In this document: in pieces, positions 29,025-37,513 of the stretch
How the letters are laid out: each line of letters begins with the position of its first letter
Position numbering within the stretch: the first letter of the stretch is position 1
Origin: Stenotrophomonas sp. 24(2023)
GTDB taxonomy: Bacteria; Pseudomonadota; Gammaproteobacteria; Xanthomonadales; Xanthomonadaceae
Assembly: GCF_030913365.1 (NCBI RefSeq)
Contig: NZ_CP133160.1
Span: forward strand, 682,001-746,000
Reading direction: 5' to 3'
DNA: 64,000 nucleotides
The notes under the pieces: generated by a model
Told to the model about the DNA's origin: nothing
The model's input: only the letters and a program-made list of their open reading frames with translations
Database searches by the model: none
Made by a program: the position numbers and the translations under genes

Positions 29025-30485
29025 CTATGTCGGCAGGTACAGGTCCACGTAGGCAGTCACCGGCATCGAGGCCAATGCGACCGGATCCAGCGACACCGCC
29101 AGGATGCGCTGCTGCTGGGCGGTGGGGAAGCGGTGGGCCAGGTGCCGGCGGAACTTGTCACGCAGCAGCGGCATGCCCTCCCCGCGTCGCCGGGCATGGC
29201 CGAGCGGATACTCGACCACCACCTCCGGCAGATCGCTGCCGTCGTTGAAGCGCACGCTCAGCGCGTTGGCGATGCTGCGCTTTTCCGGGTCCAGGTAATC
29301 GGCACTGAAGCCGGCATCCTCCACGCACTGCATCCTCGCCCGCAGCGCATCGATACGCGGGTCGGCAGCCACATCGTCCTCGTAGTCCTCGGCCACCAGC
29401 CGGCCATGCAGCAGGGCGATGGCCACCATGTACTGCACGCAGTGATCGCGGTCGGCCGGGTTATGCAACGGCCCCTGCTTGTCGATGATGCGGATGCAGG
29501 CCTGCTGGGTGCGGATGGTCAGCTGCGCGATATCCATCGGCGAGCGCCCTGTGGCCTTCAACTGCTGGTGCAGGAGGATCGCCGCCTCCACTGCCGTCTG
29601 GCCGTGGAATTCGGCGGGGAAACTGATCTTGAACAGCACATTCTCCATCACGTAGCTGCCCAGTGGACGGGCCAGGCGCAGCGCCTGCCCGTGCATGGAC
29701 ACGGCCTCGAAGCCCCAGGTCGGCGCGCTGAGCACCGAGGGGTATCCCATCTCGCCGGTGGCGGCCATCAGGGCCAGCCGCACGCCACGACTGGTGGCAT
29801 CGCCCGCCGCCCAGCTCTTGCGCGAGCCGGTGTTGGGCGCATGCCGGTAGGTGCGCAGCGACTGGCCATCGACCCAGGCCAGTGACAGCGCATTGAGCAT
29901 GCGCTCGCGGTCCAGCCCCAGCAGGTGCGCCACGACCGCGGTGGTGGCCACCTTGACCAGCACCACGTGGTCCAGGCCGACCCGGTTGAAGGCATTGTCC
30001 AGCGCCAGCACACCCTGGATCTCGTGTGCCTTGATCATCGCGCGCAGCACGTCGTGCATGGTCGGGGGTGCGCGGCGCAGGCCGGCGGCATTGCGGCCCA
30101 GCCAGTCGGCCACGGCGAGGATGCCGCCCAGGTTGTCCGAGGGATGGCCCCATTCGGCGGCCAGCCAGGTGTCGTTGAAATCCAGCCAGCGCACCATCGC
30201 GCCGATGTTGAAGGCGGCCTGCACCGGGTCAAGCACATAGTGGGTGCCCGGCACGCGGGCCCCGTTGATGACCGAGATGCCGGGCACCACCGGCCCCAGC
30301 AGCTTGCTGCAGGCCGGGAACGCCAGGGCCTCCAGGCCACAGCCGAGGGTATCTAGCAGGCAGTGGTGCGCGGTATCGAACGCGCGGGCGCTGTCGATGG
30401 GCGTATCACGCACGTAGTCGACGATGTCCACCAGCAGCGCATCCCACGCTGCACGTTCGTTGGATGGGGTGTGGCGGTCGGACAT
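29025..30485 (-). CDS. prpD: 2-methylcitrate dehydratase
   Basis: MmgE/PrpD-family enzyme, 486 residues, dehydrating 2-methylcitrate to 2-methylaconitate in propionate catabolism. Typical motifs include HCLLDTLGCGLEAL (residues about 42-55), WLDFNDTWLAAEWGHPSDNLGG (about 102-123), and SRGVRLALMAATGEMGYPSVLSAP. Two ATGs stand in tandem at 30488 and 30485; GAGGAG lies 4 and 7 bases upstream, so the second is favoured. The organism also has acnD and prpF, which normally replace PrpD; carrying both routes is common in this family of loci. Last gene of the prp run, separated from prpF by 124 bases containing REP hairpins. Confidence 0.95.
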   Translation of the reverse strand: MSDRHTPSNERAAWDALLVDIVDYVRDTPIDSARAFDTAHHCLLDTLGCGLEALAFPACSKLLGPVVPGISVINGARVPGTHYVLDPVQAAFNIGAMVRWLDFNDTWLAAEWGHPSDNLGGILAVADWLGRNAAGLRRAPPTMHDVLRAMIKAHEIQGVLALDNAFNRVGLDHVVLVKVATTAVVAHLLGLDRERMLNALSLAWVDGQSLRTYRHAPNTGSRKSWAAGDATSRGVRLALMAATGEMGYPSVLSAPTWGFEAVSMHGQALRLARPLGSYVMENVLFKISFPAEFHGQTAVEAAILLHQQLKATGRSPMDIAQLTIRTQQACIRIIDKQGPLHNPADRDHCVQYMVAIALLHGRLVAEDYEDDVAADPRIDALRARMQCVEDAGFSADYLDPEKRSIANALSVRFNDGSDLPEVVVEYPLGHARRRGEGMPLLRDKFRRHLAHRFPTAQQQRILAVSLDPVALASMPVTAYVDLYLPT

Positions 30486-30503
30486 CATCGGTCTCCTCGT
30501 TGG

Positions 30504-30549
30504 GGTGCACGGTTGCCCGTGCACCCTGCCAACCCAGGTTGGCATCTAC
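30504..30549. repeat. two adjacent REP hairpins in the prpF-prpD gap
   Basis: First hairpin GGTGCACGG-TTGC-CCGTGCACC region (30504-30525); second TGCCAACC-CA-GGTTGGCA followed by TCTACC (30527-30549), a SMAG-like variant with CTAC end. They interrupt the operon just upstream of the prpD ribosome-binding site and may process or attenuate the transcript. Confidence 0.6.
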
Positions 30550-30579
30550 CCAAGCAATCGGTCTCCGCGCCCCGGTCGT

Positions 30580-30597
30580 CGCCAACCTCGGTTGGCG
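30580..30597. repeat. REP hairpin after prpF
   Basis: CGCCAACC-TC-GGTTGGCG, 13 bases beyond the prpF stop on the minus strand, a near copy of the 30527 element without the CTAC end. Confidence 0.5.
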
Positions 30598-30609
30598 TTC
30601 ACCAGCGCA

Positions 30610-31800
30610 TCAGTCGGCCGGCACCCGCACCGTGCCTTCCATCAGCACGCGGGCACTGCGGCTCATGATGGCCTTGGTCACCGTCCACTGGCCGTCAACA
30701 ACGCTCGCCTGTGCGCCCACGCGCAGCGTGCCGGAAGGATGGCCGAAGGTCACCGCCTCCCCCACCGCACCGCCTGCGGCCTGGTTGACCAGCGTGCCCG
30801 GTACCGTGGCGGCCGTGGCGATCGCCACCGAGGCGGTGCCCATCATCGCGTGATGCATCTTGCCCATCGAGATCGCGCGGACGTTGAGGTTGATGGCCTC
30901 GGCCGGCACCGGCTTGCCGCTGGAGCTGACATACGCGCGGGCCGGGGCCACGAACGCGACCTTCGGGGTCAACGGACGCCGCTCGGCGGCCGCCAGGTCC
31001 GGCACCAGCCCCATGCGCACCGCGCCGGCCGCACGGATGGCCTCCAGGCGTGCCAGCGCGGCCGCGTCTTCATTGAGGGCGCCCTGCAGCTCGGTGCCCT
31101 CATAGCCCAGTGCCGCAGCCTCGACAAAAACAACCGGCACGCCGGAGTTGATCAGCGTCGCCCGGAAGGTACCGACCCCCGGCACCTCCAGGTCTTCCTG
31201 CAGCTGGCCGGTGGGGAACATCGCGCCACCGCCCTCGCCATCCTCGGCCGCCGGATCAAGGAATTCCAGCTGGATTTCGGCGGCCGGGAAGGTCACCCCG
31301 TCCAGCTCGAAATCCCCGATTTCCTGCACCACGCCCTCGCGCATCGGAACGTGGGCGATGATGGTCTTGCCGATGTTGGCCTGCCAGATGCGCACCGTGC
31401 AGATGCCATCGCGCGGCACGCGCGCCGGATCGATGAAGCCATTGCTGATGGCGAACGGACCGACCGCCGAGGACAGGTTGCCGCAGTTGCCCGACCAGTC
31501 GATGAACGGCTTGTCCAGCGGCACCTGGCCGTACAGATAGTCCACATCGTGGTCCGGCACGGAGGCGGCGGCGATGATCACCACCTTGCTGGTGCTGGAG
31601 GTGGCACCGCCCATGCCGTCGGTGTGCTTGCCATACGGGTCGGGCGAGCCGATCACGCGCATCAGCAGCGCATCGCGCGCGACGCCGGGCACCTGCGCGG
31701 CCTCAGGCAGGTCCTGCCGGCGGAAGAACACGCCCTTGCTGGTACCACCACGCATGTAGGTGGCGGGAATGCGCAGCTGCGGAAGATGGGGATGGGTCAT
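30610..31800 (-). CDS. prpF: 2-methylaconitate cis-trans isomerase
   Basis: 396-residue PrpF of the diaminopimelate-epimerase fold. It isomerises the 2-methylaconitate made by AcnD so that aconitase can hydrate it. Motifs include YMRGGTSKGVFF at residues 15-26 (substrate-binding loop), DWSGNCGNLSSAVGPFAI near 101-118 with the conserved Cys, and the C-terminal GKMHHAMMGTASVAIA. It ends the AcnD-PrpF pair, here separated by a lipoprotein gene; the start lies 12 bases after that gene's stop. Confidence 0.95.
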   Translation of the reverse strand: MTHPHLPQLRIPATYMRGGTSKGVFFRRQDLPEAAQVPGVARDALLMRVIGSPDPYGKHTDGMGGATSSTSKVVIIAAASVPDHDVDYLYGQVPLDKPFIDWSGNCGNLSSAVGPFAISNGFIDPARVPRDGICTVRIWQANIGKTIIAHVPMREGVVQEIGDFELDGVTFPAAEIQLEFLDPAAEDGEGGGAMFPTGQLQEDLEVPGVGTFRATLINSGVPVVFVEAAALGYEGTELQGALNEDAAALARLEAIRAAGAVRMGLVPDLAAAERRPLTPKVAFVAPARAYVSSSGKPVPAEAINLNVRAISMGKMHHAMMGTASVAIATAATVPGTLVNQAAGGAVGEAVTFGHPSGTLRVGAQASVVDGQWTVTKAIMSRSARVLMEGTVRVPAD

Positions 31801-31812
31801 GTTGCGGGGTCC

Positions 31813-32475
31813 TCACAGGCTTTTCTTGAAGAACAGGATGCCAAACAGATAGAACGGGGCCGTCACCACGGCGCTGACCGACTCGGCCGCGGGCGAGCCC
31901 AGTGGCTCGCTGCCCTTCACGTCGAGCTCCAGCGTGACGGGCTGGGCCAGTGCGGCCTCGGCCAGACGTTGTTCACGCGCCTCCACCGTAACCAGGCGCC
32001 CTTCCCCCTGGAACGTGGCGACGTAATAGCCGACGGCCGAGGCCGCAGGCGCGCAGCGCGGGTCGACCGCAAGCTTGTACAGATAGGAATCATTCGACTC
32101 GACACGCCGCAGGCCAGCTGCCGCCGCCGCGGCCGGATCGACCCGTGCGGGATCCAGCAGCAGGCCGTACGTTCCGACCACCATCGGAGACGGGCGGCCC
32201 GTGCCCAGCCAGATGCGGCCGCTCAACCGCGAGCAGACCACCGCCTCCTTCAACGGGCTGTCGAGCAGCGCGTGGTACGCAACAAAGGGTTTGGGATCAA
32301 TCTCGTAGTCGCGCTTCTCACCCAGCAGATAGGCCTTGTCGCCGCTCAGGTAGGCCGCACGGATCGTATCGGTCTGCCGACGGGGGCCCACCGCGGTGGT
32401 CGCGCAGCCAACCAGGGAGAACAGCAGAACCACCGCCAGGGCGGCACACATCCAACGACGAGGGCCAATGTCCAT
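31813..32475 (-). CDS. lipoprotein of unknown function inside the prp operon
   Basis: 220-residue predicted lipoprotein: MDIGPRRWMCAALAVVLLFSLVGCATT is a signal peptide with lipobox LVGC, acylated at C24 (residue after is Ala, so outer-membrane sorting is expected). The mature part is about 180 residues with repeated DP/PA stretches (DPARVDPAAAAAAGL) and ends in a hydrophobic segment near the C-terminus (VVTAPFYLFGILFFKKSL). I recognise no family. GGAAGGAA precedes the ATG. It lies between acnD (79 bases) and prpF (12 bases) on the same strand, an unusual intruder in a soluble metabolic operon. It could be an independent lipoprotein insertion or tied to propionate uptake or sensing. Confidence 0.8.
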   Translation of the reverse strand: MDIGPRRWMCAALAVVLLFSLVGCATTAVGPRRQTDTIRAAYLSGDKAYLLGEKRDYEIDPKPFVAYHALLDSPLKEAVVCSRLSGRIWLGTGRPSPMVVGTYGLLLDPARVDPAAAAAAGLRRVESNDSYLYKLAVDPRCAPAASAVGYYVATFQGEGRLVTVEAREQRLAEAALAQPVTLELDVKGSEPLGSPAAESVSAVVTAPFYLFGILFFKKSL

Positions 32476-32554
32476 CGGTTCCTTCCGGTCAGCGGGCGTG
32501 GGCCGATTGTCATCGTTCGACGCTCGATTGCCCAGCCCGCTGTCCTTCATGGCC

Positions 32555-35173
32555 TCACGCCACCTTGGCGCCTTCCAGGAAGTCCTGGGCGAAGCGCTGC
32601 AGGACGCCGCCCGCCTCGTAGATGGCCACTTCCTCGTCGCTGTCCAGGCGGCAGGTGACCGGCACGGTCACGTCCTGGCCGTCGCGGCGGTGGATGACCA
32701 GGGTCAGGTCCGCGCGCGGCCGGCGTTCGCCGACGACATCGAAGGTCTCGGTGCCGTCGATGCCCAGCGTCAGCCGCGTGGTGCCCGGCTTGAACTCCAG
32801 CGGCAGCACGCCCATGCCGATCAGGTTGGTGCGATGGATGCGTTCGAAGCCCTCGGCCACGATCGCCTCCACACCGGCCAGTCGCACGCCCTTGGCCGCC
32901 CAGTCACGCGAGCTGCCCTGGCCGTAGTCGGCGCCGGCGATGATGATCAGCGGCTGCTTGCGGTCCATGTAGGTCTCGATCGCCTCCCACATGCGCATGA
33001 CCTTGCCTTCCGGCTCCACGCGCGCCAGCGAGCCCTGCTTCACGCTGCCGTCGTCGTTGCGCACCATCTCGTTGAACAGCTTCGGGTTGGCGAAGGTGGC
33101 ACGCTGCGCGGTCAGGTGGTCGCCACGGTGGGTCGCGTAGGAATTGAAGTCTTCCTCCGGCAGGCCCATCTTCGCCAGGTATTCACCGGCGGCACTGGCG
33201 GCCAGGATCGCGTTGGACGGCGACAGGTGGTCGGTGGTGATGTTGTCCGGCAGCACCGCCAGCGCGCGCATGCCCGACAGCGTGCGCTCGCCGGCCAGCG
33301 CGCCCTCCCAGTAGGGCGGGCGGCGGATGTAGGTGCTCTGCGCGCGCCAGTCGTACAGCGGGCTGACCTGCGCGCCGTGCTCCACGCGCACGTTGAACAT
33401 CGGGTTGTAGACGCGGCGGAACTGCTCCGGCTTCACCGCAGCCTTGACCACGGCATCGATCTCGGCATCGCTGGGCCAGATGTCCTTCAGGCGCACGTCG
33501 TTGCCGTCGGCATCCACGCCCAGCACGTCCTTCTCGATGTCAAAGCGCACCGTGCCGGCGATGGCGTAGGCGATCACCAGCGGCGGCGAGGCCAGGAAAG
33601 CCTGCTTGGCATACGGGTGGATGCGGCCATCGAAGTTGCGGTTGCCCGACAGCACGGCGGTGGCATACAGGTCGCGATCGATGATTTCCTGCTGGATGAC
33701 CGGGTCCAGCGCACCGCTCATGCCATTGCAGGTGGTGCAGGCGAAGGCCACGATGCCGAAGCCCAGCTGTTCCAGTTCCGGCAGCAGGCCGGCTTCTTCC
33801 AGGTACAGCTGCACGGCCTTGGAACCGGGTGCCAGCGACGACTTCACCCACGGCTTGCGCTGCAGGCCACGGGCATTGGCATTGCGCGCCAGCAGTGCGG
33901 CGGCGATGACGTTGCGCGGGTTGGACGTATTGGTGCAGCTGGTGATGGCGGCGATGATCACCGCGCCATCGGGCATCAGACCCTGGGCCTGCTCGGCCTT
34001 GCCGGCCACCAGCTTGGCCTCGTCAGCGATGCCGCGCTCGGCCAGTTCGGCGGTGGCCACACGCTTGTGCGGGTTGGACGGGCCGGCCATGTTGCGCACC
34101 ACGCTGGACAGGTCGAAGCGCAGCACGCGTTCGTACTGCGCGCTGGCCAGATCGTCGGCCCACAGGCCGGTGGTGCGTGCGTAGTTCTCGACCAGCGCGA
34201 CCTGCGCTTCCTCGCGCCCGGTCAGGCGCAGGTAGTCGGTGGTCTGCGCATCGATGTAGAACATCGCGGCGGTCGCGCCATATTCGGGGCACATGTTGGA
34301 GATGGTGGCGCGATCGCCGATGGTGAGCGCAGCGGCCCCTTCGCCGAAGAATTCAAGCCAGGCACCGACCACGCGCTCCTTGCGCAGGAACTCGGTCAGC
34401 GCCAGCACCACGTCGGTGGCGGTGATGCCCGGCTGCGGCCGGCCGCTCAGTTCGACACCGATGATGTCCGGCAGGCGCATCCACGAGGCGCGGCCGAGCA
34501 TCACGTTCTCCGCTTCCAGGCCGCCGACGCCGATGGCGATCACGCCCAGCGCATCCACGTGCGGGGTGTGGCTGTCGGTGCCCACGCAGGTATCGGGGAA
34601 CGCCACGCCCTGGCGCACCTGGATCACCGGCGACATCTTCTCCAGGTTGATCTGGTGCATGATGCCGTTGCCCGGCGGAATCACATCGACGTTCTCGAAG
34701 GCCAGCTTGGTCCAGTCGATGAAGTGGAAGCGGTCTTCGTTGCGGCGGTCTTCGATGGCACGGTTCTTCTCGAACGCCTGCGGGTCGAACCCGCCGCATT
34801 CCACGGCCAGCGAGTGGTCCACGATCAGCTGCACCGGCACCACCGGATTGACCTTGGCCGGGTCGCCGCCCTTGTCGGCGATCGCATCGCGCAGGCCGGC
34901 CAGGTCCACCAGCGCGGTCTGGCCGAGGATGTCATGGCAGACCACGCGGGCCGGGAACCACGGGAAATCCAGGTCCTGGCGGCGCTCGATCAGCTGCTTC
35001 AGCGATGCGTCCAGCGTGCCCGGCTCGCAGCGGCGCACCAGGTTCTCAGCCAGCACGCGCGAAACGTACGGCAGGGTGGCGTACGCACCGGGCTGCAGGG
35101 CCTCGACGGCGGCGCGCGCATCGAAATAGTCCAGCGAGGTGCCGGGGAGGTTCTTGCGGTAATCGGTATTCAT
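32555..35173 (-). CDS. acnD: Fe/S-dependent 2-methylisocitrate dehydratase AcnD
   Basis: 872-residue aconitase-family enzyme that dehydrates 2-methylcitrate with the help of PrpF. The 4Fe-4S cysteines are in ITSCTNTSNP (about residue 420) and CTTCNGMSGALDP (about 480-492). VGTDSHTPH is the aconitase signature. The C-terminal swivel domain holds GADYGQGSSRDWAAKG. The ATG at 35173 gives MNTDYRKNLPGTSLDYFDARAA, the normal AcnD N-terminus, instead of a Pro/Ala/Arg-rich upstream extension. Third gene of the prpB-prpC-acnD run; the 97-base gap after prpC is GC-rich hairpin sequence. Confidence 0.96.
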   Translation of the reverse strand: MNTDYRKNLPGTSLDYFDARAAVEALQPGAYATLPYVSRVLAENLVRRCEPGTLDASLKQLIERRQDLDFPWFPARVVCHDILGQTALVDLAGLRDAIADKGGDPAKVNPVVPVQLIVDHSLAVECGGFDPQAFEKNRAIEDRRNEDRFHFIDWTKLAFENVDVIPPGNGIMHQINLEKMSPVIQVRQGVAFPDTCVGTDSHTPHVDALGVIAIGVGGLEAENVMLGRASWMRLPDIIGVELSGRPQPGITATDVVLALTEFLRKERVVGAWLEFFGEGAAALTIGDRATISNMCPEYGATAAMFYIDAQTTDYLRLTGREEAQVALVENYARTTGLWADDLASAQYERVLRFDLSSVVRNMAGPSNPHKRVATAELAERGIADEAKLVAGKAEQAQGLMPDGAVIIAAITSCTNTSNPRNVIAAALLARNANARGLQRKPWVKSSLAPGSKAVQLYLEEAGLLPELEQLGFGIVAFACTTCNGMSGALDPVIQQEIIDRDLYATAVLSGNRNFDGRIHPYAKQAFLASPPLVIAYAIAGTVRFDIEKDVLGVDADGNDVRLKDIWPSDAEIDAVVKAAVKPEQFRRVYNPMFNVRVEHGAQVSPLYDWRAQSTYIRRPPYWEGALAGERTLSGMRALAVLPDNITTDHLSPSNAILAASAAGEYLAKMGLPEEDFNSYATHRGDHLTAQRATFANPKLFNEMVRNDDGSVKQGSLARVEPEGKVMRMWEAIETYMDRKQPLIIIAGADYGQGSSRDWAAKGVRLAGVEAIVAEGFERIHRTNLIGMGVLPLEFKPGTTRLTLGIDGTETFDVVGERRPRADLTLVIHRRDGQDVTVPVTCRLDSDEEVAIYEAGGVLQRFAQDFLEGAKVA

Positions 35174-35270
35174 GGGCTGGCGGAATGCAGGTGGCGGGCC
35201 GGGTGCCGGCGGGGCGGCGGGCGCTCCCCGGCCGGCACGAGGCCGGGCCGGAGGCGCAGGGAGGCGCGGA

Positions 35271-36428
35271 TCAGACGCGCTTGTCGATCGGCACGAAGGC
35301 CTGGTCTTCCGGGCCGGTGTAGTTGGCACTCGGGCGGATGATCTTGCCGTCCACACGCTGCTCGATGATGTGCGCGCTCCAGCCGGCGGTGCGGGCGATC
35401 ACGAACAGCGGGGTGAACATGGCCGTCGGCACGCCCATCATGTGGTAGCTGACGGCGCTGAACCAGTCCAGGTTCGGGAACATCTTCTTGATGTCCCACA
35501 TCACCGTTTCCAGGCGCTCGGCGATGTCATACATCTTCAGGCTGGACTGCTCTTCGGACAGCTCGCGCGCGACCTGCTTGATCACCTTGTTGCGCGGGTC
35601 GGACACGGTGTAGACCGGGTGGCCGAAGCCGATCACCACTTCCTTGCGCTCGACGCGGGCCTTGATGTCCGCCTCGGCTTCATCGGGGCTGTCGTAGCGC
35701 TTCTGCACTTCGAAGGCCACTTCGTTGGCGCCGCCGTGCTTGGGGCCACGCAGCGCGCCGATGCCACCGCAGATCGCGCTGTGCATGTCGCTGCCGGTAC
35801 CGGCGATGACGCGGCAGGCGAAGGTGGAGGCGTTGAACTCGTGCTCGGCGTACAGGATCAGCGAGGTGTGCATCGCCTTCACCCACGAATCCTGCGGCTT
35901 CTCGCCATGCAGCAGGTGCAGGAAGTGGCCACCGATGGAGTCATCGTCGGTTTCCACGTCGATGGCGCGGCCGTTGTGGCTCCAGTGGTACCAGTACAGC
36001 AGCATCGAACCCAGGCAGGCCATCAGCTTGTCGGCGATGTCGCGCGCGCCGGGATGGTTGTGGTCGTCCTTTTCCGGCGACACGCAGCCAAGCACCGAGA
36101 CGCCGGTGCGCATCACGTCCATCGGGTGCGCCGACGGCGGTAGTTCTTCCAGCGCGGCCTTCACCGCTGCCGGGATGCCGCGCAGCGACTTCAGCTTGGC
36201 CTTGTAGGCCACCAGCTCGGCGCGGGTCGGCAGCTTGCCGTGCACCAGCAGGTAGGCGATTTCCTCGAACTCGCTGGTGGTGGCCAGGTCCAGGATGTCA
36301 TAGCCGCGGTAGTGCAGGTCGTTGCCGCTGCGGCCCACGGTGCACAGGGCGGTGTTGCCGGCGGCGGTGCCGGACAGGGCGACGGACTTCTTCGGCTTGA
36401 AGGTCGGGGTTGCGGTCGTATCGTTCAT
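35271..36428 (-). CDS. prpC: 2-methylcitrate synthase
   Basis: 385-residue citrate-synthase-family enzyme condensing propionyl-CoA with oxaloacetate. Active-site histidines appear in [20 protein letters not shown] and [14 protein letters not shown], with the third catalytic residue (Asp) in the [24 protein letters not shown] region. The short form (about 385 residues, no N-terminal zinc domain) distinguishes it from GltA. GGAGGGAAAC stands before the ATG. It starts 35 bases upstream-to-downstream after prpB and is cotranscribed. Confidence 0.96.
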   Translation of the reverse strand: MNDTTATPTFKPKKSVALSGTAAGNTALCTVGRSGNDLHYRGYDILDLATTSEFEEIAYLLVHGKLPTRAELVAYKAKLKSLRGIPAAVKAALEELPPSAHPMDVMRTGVSVLGCVSPEKDDHNHPGARDIADKLMACLGSMLLYWYHWSHNGRAIDVETDDDSIGGHFLHLLHGEKPQDSWVKAMHTSLILYAEHEFNASTFACRVIAGTGSDMHSAICGGIGALRGPKHGGANEVAFEVQKRYDSPDEAEADIKARVERKEVVIGFGHPVYTVSDPRNKVIKQVARELSEEQSSLKMYDIAERLETVMWDIKKMFPNLDWFSAVSYHMMGVPTAMFTPLFVIARTAGWSAHIIEQRVDGKIIRPSANYTGPEDQAFVPIDKRV

Positions 36429-36463
36429 GTTTCCCTCCGAAAACTGATGGTGCAGGGTACTGC

Positions 36464-37357
36464 TTATTTCTTCGCGGCGAACAGCGCATCGAGCTGCTGC
36501 TCGAAGGCGTGGTAGCCGATCCGGTCATACAGCTCCTCGCGGGTCTGCATGCTGTCGATCAGGTCACGCTGGTGGCCGTCACGGCGGATGGTCTGGTAGA
36601 CATGCTCGGCGGCCTTGTTCGCCGCGCGGAAGGCCGACAGCGGGAACAGCTGGATGGCCACGCCGGCCGAGGCCAGTTCATCGCGGCTGAACAGCGGGGT
36701 CTTGCCGAATTCAGTGATGTTGGCCAGCACCGGCACCTTCACCGCATCGACGAAGCGGCGGTAGGTGTCCAGGTCGTAGGCGGCCTCGGCGAAGATGCCA
36801 TCGGCACCGGCCTCGACACAGGCGATGGCACGCTCGATCGCCGCATCCACGCCGTCCACCTGGATGGCATCGGTACGGGCGATCAGGAAGAAGTTGGCGT
36901 CGGTCCGGGCATCGGCAGCGGCCTTCACGCGGTCGGCCATTTCCCCCTGCGAGACGATTTCCTTGCCCGGGCGATGGCCGCAACGCTTGGCGCCCACCTG
37001 GTCTTCGATGTGGCAGGCGGCGGCACCGGCCTTGATCAGCGACTTCACCGTGCGCGCGATGTTGAATGCGCTGGGGCCGAAGCCGGTGTCGATGTCCACC
37101 AGCAGCGGCAGGTCGCACACATCGGTGATGCGGCGCACGTCCACCAGCACGTCGTCCAGGGTGTTGATGCCCAGGTCCGGCAGGCCCAGCGAACCGGCCG
37201 CGACGCCGCCGCCGGACAGGTAGATGGCGCGGTAGCCGGCGCGCTTGGCCAGCAGGGCGTGGTTGGCGTTGATGGCGCCGATCACCTGCAGCGGCGATTC
37301 GGCCGCCAGCGCTTCACGGAAGCGGGCACCGGCGGAAACAGGAAGGGAAGCGGTCAT
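36464..37357 (-). CDS. prpB: methylisocitrate lyase
   Basis: 297-residue member of the isocitrate lyase/PEP mutase superfamily, splitting 2-methylisocitrate to pyruvate and succinate. Family motifs: [18 protein letters not shown] near residue 45, DIDTGFG (metal-binding Asp residues) near 85, and the catalytic cysteine loop KRCGHRPGK near 122. The ATG at 37357 is chosen; a frame continuing to 37414 would start upstream of the predicted sigma-54 transcription start. First gene of the prp operon, divergent from prpR. Confidence 0.96.
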   Translation of the reverse strand: MTASLPVSAGARFREALAAESPLQVIGAINANHALLAKRAGYRAIYLSGGGVAAGSLGLPDLGINTLDDVLVDVRRITDVCDLPLLVDIDTGFGPSAFNIARTVKSLIKAGAAACHIEDQVGAKRCGHRPGKEIVSQGEMADRVKAAADARTDANFFLIARTDAIQVDGVDAAIERAIACVEAGADGIFAEAAYDLDTYRRFVDAVKVPVLANITEFGKTPLFSRDELASAGVAIQLFPLSAFRAANKAAEHVYQTIRRDGHQRDLIDSMQTREELYDRIGYHAFEQQLDALFAAKK

Positions 37358-37391
37358 GCAGCAATCCAGGTCATGGGACGAAGGAGAAGGC

Positions 37392-37406
37392 GCAAGCACC
37401 GTGCCA
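37392..37406 (-). promoter_or_regulatory. sigma-54 promoter of prpBC-acnD-prpF-prpD
   Basis: On the minus strand TGGCACGGTGCTTGC matches the -24/-12 consensus TGGCACG-N4-TTGC exactly. Predicted start is about 37380, 23 bases before prpB. The neighbouring regulator PrpR carries a GAFTGA loop, the sigma-54 contact, consistent with this promoter. Confidence 0.88.
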
Positions 37407-37450
37407 ACCTGCAAGTGGTTGATTTCACGGTGATGACCCCTTGCCCCGAA

Positions 37451-37490
37451 TGAAACATATGAAACATTGAAACAGATGTATCATGAAACA
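37451..37490. promoter_or_regulatory. TGAAAC repeat cluster, candidate PrpR binding sites
   Basis: Four TGAAAC copies start at 37451, 37460, 37468 and 37484 (three continue as TGAAACA). The cluster is AT-rich in a GC-rich genome and lies 45-85 bases upstream of the sigma-54 -24 element and 24 bases before prpR, a suitable place for an enhancer-binding protein that also autoregulates. Confidence 0.6.
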
Positions 37491-37513
37491 CCCCGCCCGC
37501 CCCGGCCCACCCG

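Noticed and set aside
30504..30597. CRISPR array
   Set aside because: Only a few unequal hairpins with no regular spacer-repeat pattern; they are REP-type elements.
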